A stretch of DNA of 64,000 nucleotides from Myxococcaceae bacterium JPH2 (GTDB taxonomy: Bacteria; Myxococcota; Myxococcia; Myxococcales; Myxococcaceae). The translations under genes were made by a program, and so were the position numbers. Positions 59,966 to 64,000 of this stretch are shown piece after piece. Within the stretch, counting starts at the first letter, position 1. Each line of letters starts with the position of its first letter. The notes under the pieces are model-generated. The model searched no databases and was not told where the DNA came from. It saw only the letters and a program-made list of their open reading frames with translations. The DNA lies in NCBI GenBank assembly GCA_016458225.1, contig JAEMGR010000013.1, positions 62,001 through 126,000 on the forward strand, read 5' to 3'.

Positions 59966-61126
59966 TTACCCGCCGGTGGAGCAGAAGCGTTCGGTGTCGA
60001 CCAGGTCGATGCGGGCGCCGGGCGCGCAGGTCGGGCAGTTCGGATCCCTCCGCGAGCGCAGCTCCAGGAAGCGTGAGCCGAGCGCGTCGAAGGTGAGCAG
60101 CCGGCCCACGAGCGGCTCGCCCTGGCCGAGGATGAGCTTGATGGCCTCGGTCGCCTGCAGCAGCCCGATGACGCCGGGGAGCACGCCGAGCACGCCCGCT
60201 TCGGCACACGAGGGCGCCAGCTCCGGCGGCGGCGGGGCGGGGTAGAGGCAGCGGTAGCAGGGGCCCTGCCCGGGGAGGAACGTGGTGACCTGCCCCTCGA
60301 AGCGGAAGATGGAGCCGTGGATGTTGGGCTTGCCCGTGAGGACGCAGGCGTCGTTGAGCAGGTAGCGCGTGGGGAAGTTGTCGCCCCCGTCGAGCACCAG
60401 GTCGAACCCCTCCAGGATGCGCAGCGTGTTGGCCGCGGTGAGCCGCTCCTGGATGGGCACCACCTTCACGTCCGGGTTGAGGGCCTCCACGGCGGCGCGC
60501 GCGCTCGCGACCTTGGGCTGCCCCAGGCGCTCCTGCGTGTGAATCACCTGCCGCTGCAGGTTGCTCAGGTCCACCACGTCCGAGTCGACGATGCCCAGCG
60601 TGCCCACGCCCGCGGCGGCCAGGTACAGCGCGGCGGGAGAGCCGAGCCCCCCCGCGCCCAGGAGCAGCACGCGCGCGCCGAGCAGCCGCGCCTGCCCTTC
60701 CTCGCCCACCTCGGGGAGCATGAGGTGGCGGCGGTAGCGCTCCTTCTGCTGGGCGCTCAGGACAACGGGCTTCTCCACCGGCAGGGCCGCGTCGCTCCAC
60801 CGGTTGAACCCACCCGCCAGGGAGGCGACGTTGACGTAGCCCATGTCCCGCAGCGTCTTGACCGCGAGCGCCGAGCGCGTGCCGCCCGCGCAGTACACGA
60901 CGAGCGACTCGTCCCGCTGGGCACGCTCCTCGATGCGCAGCTCCAGGAATCCTCGGGGGATGTGCTGGGCGCCGGGCAGCCGTCCCCCCGCGTACTCGTC
61001 CGCCTCCCGCACATCCACCAGCTTCACGGGCGTCCGAGCGTCCAGGAGCTGGCGCAGCTCCTCCACGGAGACCTCGCGAATCTCCAACTTCACTGCCGCC
61101 AGGAGCTCTCGGAAGGTGGGCGCCAT
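59966..61126 (-). CDS. moeB: Rhodanese-MoeB/ThiF fusion (sulfur-carrier adenylyltransferase)
   Basis: The 386-residue protein has an N-terminal rhodanese domain with Cys79 in YCAGGTRS, and then a MoeB/ThiF-type E1-like domain from about residue 125. The ATP-binding LLLGAGGLGSPAALYLAAAG is near residue 156. DGGDNFPTRYLLNDAC and the zinc-binding CYRC and CPTC pairs follow. Such proteins adenylate the C-terminal Gly of MoaD or ThiS and can pass sulfur to it. The rhodanese is at the front, opposite to eukaryotic MOCS3. A TATACC box ends 8 bases before the ATG. Confidence 0.93.
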   Translation of the reverse strand: MAPTFRELLAAVKLEIREVSVEELRQLLDARTPVKLVDVREADEYAGGRLPGAQHIPRGFLELRIEERAQRDESLVVYCAGGTRSALAVKTLRDMGYVNVASLAGGFNRWSDAALPVEKPVVLSAQQKERYRRHLMLPEVGEEGQARLLGARVLLLGAGGLGSPAALYLAAAGVGTLGIVDSDVVDLSNLQRQVIHTQERLGQPKVASARAAVEALNPDVKVVPIQERLTAANTLRILEGFDLVLDGGDNFPTRYLLNDACVLTGKPNIHGSIFRFEGQVTTFLPGQGPCYRCLYPAPPPPELAPSCAEAGVLGVLPGVIGLLQATEAIKLILGQGEPLVGRLLTFDALGSRFLELRSRRDPNCPTCAPGARIDLVDTERFCSTGG

Positions 61127-61254
61127 GTCCGCCGGGTATAACCCGGGGCTCGGGGGGCGTCCTCCTGTTGAAGAAGGGGGCGCTCCGGCGTGCGGCCGCT
61201 GGTTTTCAGCGGGCCAGGGCGTTATGAGGCTTTTTTCAGAGGAGACTCAAGGAC

Positions 61255-61638
61255 ATGGATACCACCGCTTCCACGCCCACCACCGCGCCGGCTTTCCAGC
61301 CCAGCCCCGAGGTTCCGGTTCGCCTGTCGAGCGCCGCCATCGCCCAGGTGAAGTCCGTCATCCAGGCCCAGGGCTTCGAGGGCTACTACTTCTCCATCCG
61401 CGTCGTCCCCGCCGGCTGCAGCGGCCTGGGCTACGACCTGAACCTGGTGAAGGAGTGCAAGGCCGGCGACTCCATGTGGGAGCAGGACGGCGTGAAGATC
61501 GCCACGGACGCGCTGAGCGCCAACTACCTGCTGGGCACGGAGATTGACTACGTCTCCGCCATCACTGGCGCGGGCTTCAAGTTCACCAACCCGAACGCGA
61601 AGTCCTCCTGCGGCTGCGGCACGTCGTTCACGACCTGA
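61255..61638 (+). CDS. A-type iron-sulfur carrier (IscA/HesB family)
   Basis: The 127-residue protein has the three conserved cysteines of A-type carriers: Cys55 in AGCSGLGYDL and Cys119 and Cys121 in SSCGCGTSF. These proteins hold and deliver [2Fe-2S] or [4Fe-4S] clusters. The N-terminal 20 residues are Thr/Pro/Ala-rich and not part of the family. AAGGA lies 1 base before the ATG and a TATGAG box occurs 30 bases upstream. It is divergent from the rhodanese-MoeB gene. Confidence 0.93.
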   Translation: MDTTASTPTTAPAFQPSPEVPVRLSSAAIAQVKSVIQAQGFEGYYFSIRVVPAGCSGLGYDLNLVKECKAGDSMWEQDGVKIATDALSANYLLGTEIDYVSAITGAGFKFTNPNAKSSCGCGTSFTT

Positions 61639-61712
61639 GCCGCGCCGTCTCACGATGACAACTCGCGGGCCGGAAGCGGGTGCCAATGGCGCCCCTCCCG
61701 GCCCGTGGTGTT

Positions 61713-62222
61713 TCAGGCTCCCGCGAACGGGGGCATCACCTTCAGCCAGGACTGGCTTTCCTTCTGGCGCGCGATGCGCTGGGCACGCCGGGCCTCGGCC
61801 TCGGCGAAGGCGGCCCGCTCGGAGTCCGTCTCCAGGATGAGCCCGGGCACAGGCACGCGCTGGCCCGCGCTGTCCAACGCCACGAAGGTGAGCAGGGCGC
61901 TGGTGGTGAGGTGCCGCTCGCCCGTCAGCGGATTCTCCGCGTGCACGGTGACGCCCACTTCCATGGACGTGCGGAACGTGGCCAACACGCGCGAGTGCAG
62001 CAGCGCAATCCACCCCACGCGGATGGGGGCGTGGAAGTGCAGGTCATCCATGGACGCCGTGACGACGACTTCGCGGCAGTGGCGCTGGGCCGCGATGGCG
62101 CCGCAGATGTCGATCCACTGCATCACCTTTCCACCGAACGCGGCATCCAGATTGTTGGCGTCGGGCGGAAGGATGAGCTGGGTCATCACCACTTCCGAGT
62201 CGCGGGACTTCTTGGGCGTCAT
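61713..62222 (-). CDS. Acyl-CoA thioesterase (hotdog fold)
   Basis: The 169-residue protein has the hotdog thioesterase pattern NNLDAAFGGKVMQWIDICGAIAAQRH. The TASMDDLHFHAPIRVGWIALLHSRV segment and the terminal MEVGVTVHAENPLTGERHLT segment of the YciA/BfiT branch follow. It hydrolyses acyl-CoA esters; the chain length is not clear. I chose the ATG at 62222. A GTG 9 bases further up (62231) is also in frame. Confidence 0.9.
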   Translation of the reverse strand: MTPKKSRDSEVVMTQLILPPDANNLDAAFGGKVMQWIDICGAIAAQRHCREVVVTASMDDLHFHAPIRVGWIALLHSRVLATFRTSMEVGVTVHAENPLTGERHLTTSALLTFVALDSAGQRVPVPGLILETDSERAAFAEAEARRAQRIARQKESQSWLKVMPPFAGA

Positions 62223-62265
62223 CGAATGCACGGGTACACCTGTGATGCGGCGTGACGGAGGCCCG

Positions 62266-63039
62266 TCAGGCCAGGAAGGAAGACACGCGGTCGAGGAACT
62301 CCTCGCGGCCGCGGCCTCGGCGAATGTCTTGCTGGGACACGTCCAGCACCAGGCAGTCCACGCCGTACTTCTCCTGGAGCACCTGGGGAAAGCTCGTGTA
62401 GTAGCCGTTGAGCCCGCGAAGGAAGTCGCGCCCGATTCCCTTCTCCTCCTCGCGCCCGCGCGTGCGGATGCGGTCCAGGAGGATGTCCACGGAGCCCACC
62501 TCGAAGCAGATGACCTTGTCGGGCCGGACGATGTTGCGCGACAGCCGCTGGAAGTACTCGTAGTACAGGTCCAGCTCCGAGTCCGTCAGGTGCCCCAGTC
62601 CGTGCAGGTACTTGGCGAAGATTTCGGGGTCCTCGTAGAGCGTCCGGTCCTGCACGCAGCTCTTGCGCACCGAGTGGATGAGCTCGTGATGCTCCACGCG
62701 CCGGATGAGGAACTCCAACTGGAGCGTGAACGACCACCGCTTCATGTCGGTGTAGTAGTCACGGAGGAAGCGGTTGTCGATGACGGGCTCGTCGAACAGC
62801 TCGAAGCCGAAGGACTGGCTGAGCATCTTCGCGGCCGTCGTCTTGCCCGCGCCGATGTTCCCCGCGAGCGCCAGGAAGCGCCGGGACAGCGGCGCCTTGG
62901 TGCGCACCGTGTTGCGCGGCTTGCGCGCGGGAGTCTCGGGCGGGGCGGGGGACGGAGTCGGCTCCGGAGTGGCAGCGGGAGCCGGCGGGGGAGGGGACGC
63001 GACCGAACGCGGGCGCTTGCGTGCGCTGGGACGGGGCAT
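62266..63039 (-). CDS. Deoxynucleoside kinase family protein
   Basis: The 257-residue protein has about 50 residues of basic, Pro-rich sequence and then a deoxynucleoside kinase domain. The P-loop GNIGAGKT is at 60-67, and the conserved Asp-Arg of the lid motif is in VQDRTLYEDPEIFAKYL near residue 130. It probably salvages a deoxynucleoside using ATP. The N-terminal extension looks disordered. It is followed by the thioesterase gene (43 bases) and preceded by the GDPD gene (14 bases). Confidence 0.9.
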   Translation of the reverse strand: MPRPSARKRPRSVASPPPPAPAATPEPTPSPAPPETPARKPRNTVRTKAPLSRRFLALAGNIGAGKTTAAKMLSQSFGFELFDEPVIDNRFLRDYYTDMKRWSFTLQLEFLIRRVEHHELIHSVRKSCVQDRTLYEDPEIFAKYLHGLGHLTDSELDLYYEYFQRLSRNIVRPDKVICFEVGSVDILLDRIRTRGREEEKGIGRDFLRGLNGYYTSFPQVLQEKYGVDCLVLDVSQQDIRRGRGREEFLDRVSSFLA

Positions 63040-63053
63040 AGGGGCCCTGGGGC

Positions 63054-63872
63054 TTAACCCGGCTTGCTGAAGGCGTCCATTCGTTGGCGCAGCAGGTCGG
63101 GTCGGTCGGTCATGACTCCACCCACTCCCTCCCGGAGCAACAGGTCCATCTGCTCCGGGTCATCCACCGTCCACACGTTGATCCACTTGCCCCTCGAAGC
63201 CACCCAGGCGAGCAGCTCCGCGTCCACCAGCCGCACGTCGCCGAAGAACAGCGGCATGTCGAGCACGTGGTAGCGAGTGTCGTCGGGCGGCACCTCGCCT
63301 GCCTTCAAGCTGAGCACGGCGGCGGCCAGGGCATCGCGCGGGTAGAAGTGGCACGCCTCAGGAAGGGCGTGGACGAGCCGCTCGCCCACCGCGTCCAGCT
63401 CACTGCCCATGCAGACCCTGTCCACCGCGCCCTCTTCGCGCAGGAGCGCCGCGAACACGTGCTCGATGCCCGGCGTGTCCGGCTTCACCTCGACGTTGAG
63501 GCGCAGCGCGGGGAAGGCGCGCAACACCTCGCGCAGCGTGGGCAGCCGCACGCCCTGACCTCGGAAGGGGAAGTGGGCGCCGTCATCGGGTGTGAAGCCG
63601 TGCCCCGCGTCCAGGCGCTGAAGCTCGGCCAGCGTCAGCGCGGCCAGCGGCCCCTTGCCGTCCGTGCAGCGCTCCAGCGTCTCGTCGTGCGCCACCACCA
63701 GCTCGCCGTCGCGCGACAGGTGGACATCCAGCTCCAGCATGTCCGTGTGGTCGCGCTCCACGGCCTGGCGGAAGGCCACCAGGGTGTTCTCCGGCGCGAG
63801 CAGTGCGCCGCCTCGGTGGGCGATGTGCAGCGTGGGCTTCAGTCCGTGGAGGAAGGCGGGGCGAGACGTCAT
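63054..63872 (-). CDS. Glycerophosphodiester phosphodiesterase
   Basis: The 272-residue protein has the GDPD signatures IAHRGGALLAPENTLVAF near residue 17, ELDVHLSRDGELVVAHDE near residue 47 and LNVEVKPD near residue 125. These hold the His, Glu and Asp metal ligands. It hydrolyses glycerophosphodiesters to glycerol-3-phosphate and an alcohol. No signal peptide is seen, so it should be cytosolic. The start codon overlaps the stop of the next gene upstream by two bases. Confidence 0.95.
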   Translation of the reverse strand: MTSRPAFLHGLKPTLHIAHRGGALLAPENTLVAFRQAVERDHTDMLELDVHLSRDGELVVAHDETLERCTDGKGPLAALTLAELQRLDAGHGFTPDDGAHFPFRGQGVRLPTLREVLRAFPALRLNVEVKPDTPGIEHVFAALLREEGAVDRVCMGSELDAVGERLVHALPEACHFYPRDALAAAVLSLKAGEVPPDDTRYHVLDMPLFFGDVRLVDAELLAWVASRGKWINVWTVDDPEQMDLLLREGVGGVMTDRPDLLRQRMDAFSKPG

Positions 63873-64000
63873 GGGATGAGGACGATGTTGCCGAACTGCG
63901 AGCGGTCTTTCAGCAATCGATGCGCGTGTGCGGCATCGGCCAGCGGGAGTGTCCGGTCCAACACGGGCCGCAGCTTCTTGTCCTGCACCAGCTTGAGCAC
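63869..64000 (-). CDS. C-terminal end of an MDR/quinone oxidoreductase-like protein (5' end outside window)
   Basis: Only the last 43 codons lie in the window. The sequence ends in LADAAHAHRLLKDRSQFG and NIVLIP. This is the usual C-terminus of zinc-type alcohol dehydrogenase/quinone oxidoreductase proteins, where a helix with AAxAH and a GKxVL strand close the domain. The upstream part cannot be seen. Confidence 0.8.
   Translation of the reverse strand: MLKLVQDKKLRPVLDRTLPLADAAHAHRLLKDRSQFGNIVLIP

Noticed and set aside
1-64000. CRISPR arrays, tRNA or rRNA genes, insertion sequences, prophage or restriction-modification genes
   Set aside because: No regularly spaced identical repeats, no tRNA T-loop sequences in context, no transposase or integrase motifs and no methylase/restriction pair were seen on either strand. 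A covariance-model search would settle small RNAs.

Overview
The window is a 64 kb piece of chromosome with very high GC content. Codon third positions are almost all G or C, and this creates long antisense reading frames that are not genes. The gene set points to a myxobacterium, most likely Myxococcaceae. It holds a gltK/gltB/gltA/gltC gliding-motility locus, a MYXO-CTERM protein next to an outer-membrane beta-barrel protein that I recognise as the MXAN_2561/MXAN_2562 pair, and three Ser/Thr kinases of the myxobacterial type. There are also many lipoproteins. I see no rRNA, tRNA, CRISPR array, insertion sequence or phage gene. Genes are dense, with many 4-base stop/start overlaps, so this looks like ordinary core chromosome plus lineage-specific genes.

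Layout. 1-7.0 kb: a cut-off membrane protein, an MDR oxidoreductase, purE-purK-ybaK, a zinc alcohol dehydrogenase and a VWA-domain protein. 7.0-11.6 kb: the glt locus, with gltK divergent from gltB-gltA-gltC and a strong terminator at its end. 11.6-17.2 kb: MFS transporter, plsX, a HAD-type protein and pcnB. 17.2-23.4 kb: dinB, a YjbQ-type protein, an RluA-type pseudouridine synthase and two divergent Ser/Thr kinases. 23.5-29.2 kb: uppS-cdsA-rseP (isoprenoid and phospholipid synthesis, site-2 protease), an RlpA-like lipoprotein, tsaB and an aspartate-semialdehyde dehydrogenase homologue that lacks the catalytic cysteine. 29.3-33.5 kb: the MXAN_2561/2562-like pair, a PKD lipoprotein and a MoaD-MoaE fusion. 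33.5-39.1 kb: a membrane protein, a second site-2 protease with a repetitive tail, a NUDIX hydrolase, a lipoprotein and acs. 39.1-46.7 kb: a subtilisin-like protease with a C-terminal repeat domain, small unknowns, a two-domain glycosyltransferase, and rnhB with an unknown partner. 47-50.8 kb: a lipoprotein, an M61 peptidase and an RsmB-type methyltransferase.

The most interesting block is 50.7-56.2 kb. It is a tight minus-strand operon that encodes, in order of transcription, a porin-like outer-membrane protein, a VTC-domain (polyphosphate-polymerase-like) protein, a dTMP-kinase-like P-loop domain fused to about nine copies of a 28-residue repeat, a DUF4956-like membrane protein and a lipoprotein. 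A small unknown ORF follows. VTC plus DUF4956 is a recurring pair, but I know of no described system with the kinase-repeat fusion and an outer-membrane porin. I read it as a candidate phosphate or polyphosphate handling system.

56.4-64 kb: a FixH-like membrane protein divergent from a third Ser/Thr kinase, a rhodanese, a rhodanese-MoeB protein, an A-type iron-sulfur carrier, an acyl-CoA thioesterase, a deoxynucleoside kinase, a glycerophosphodiester phosphodiesterase and the end of another MDR oxidoreductase.

Several promoters can be read directly as TTGnnn, 16-17 bases, TAnnnT. At uppS, rseP and the 29.3 kb gene the -10 box ends only 7-10 bases before the start codon, which suggests leaderless mRNAs. 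All functions are inferred from sequence read by eye; no database search was run.
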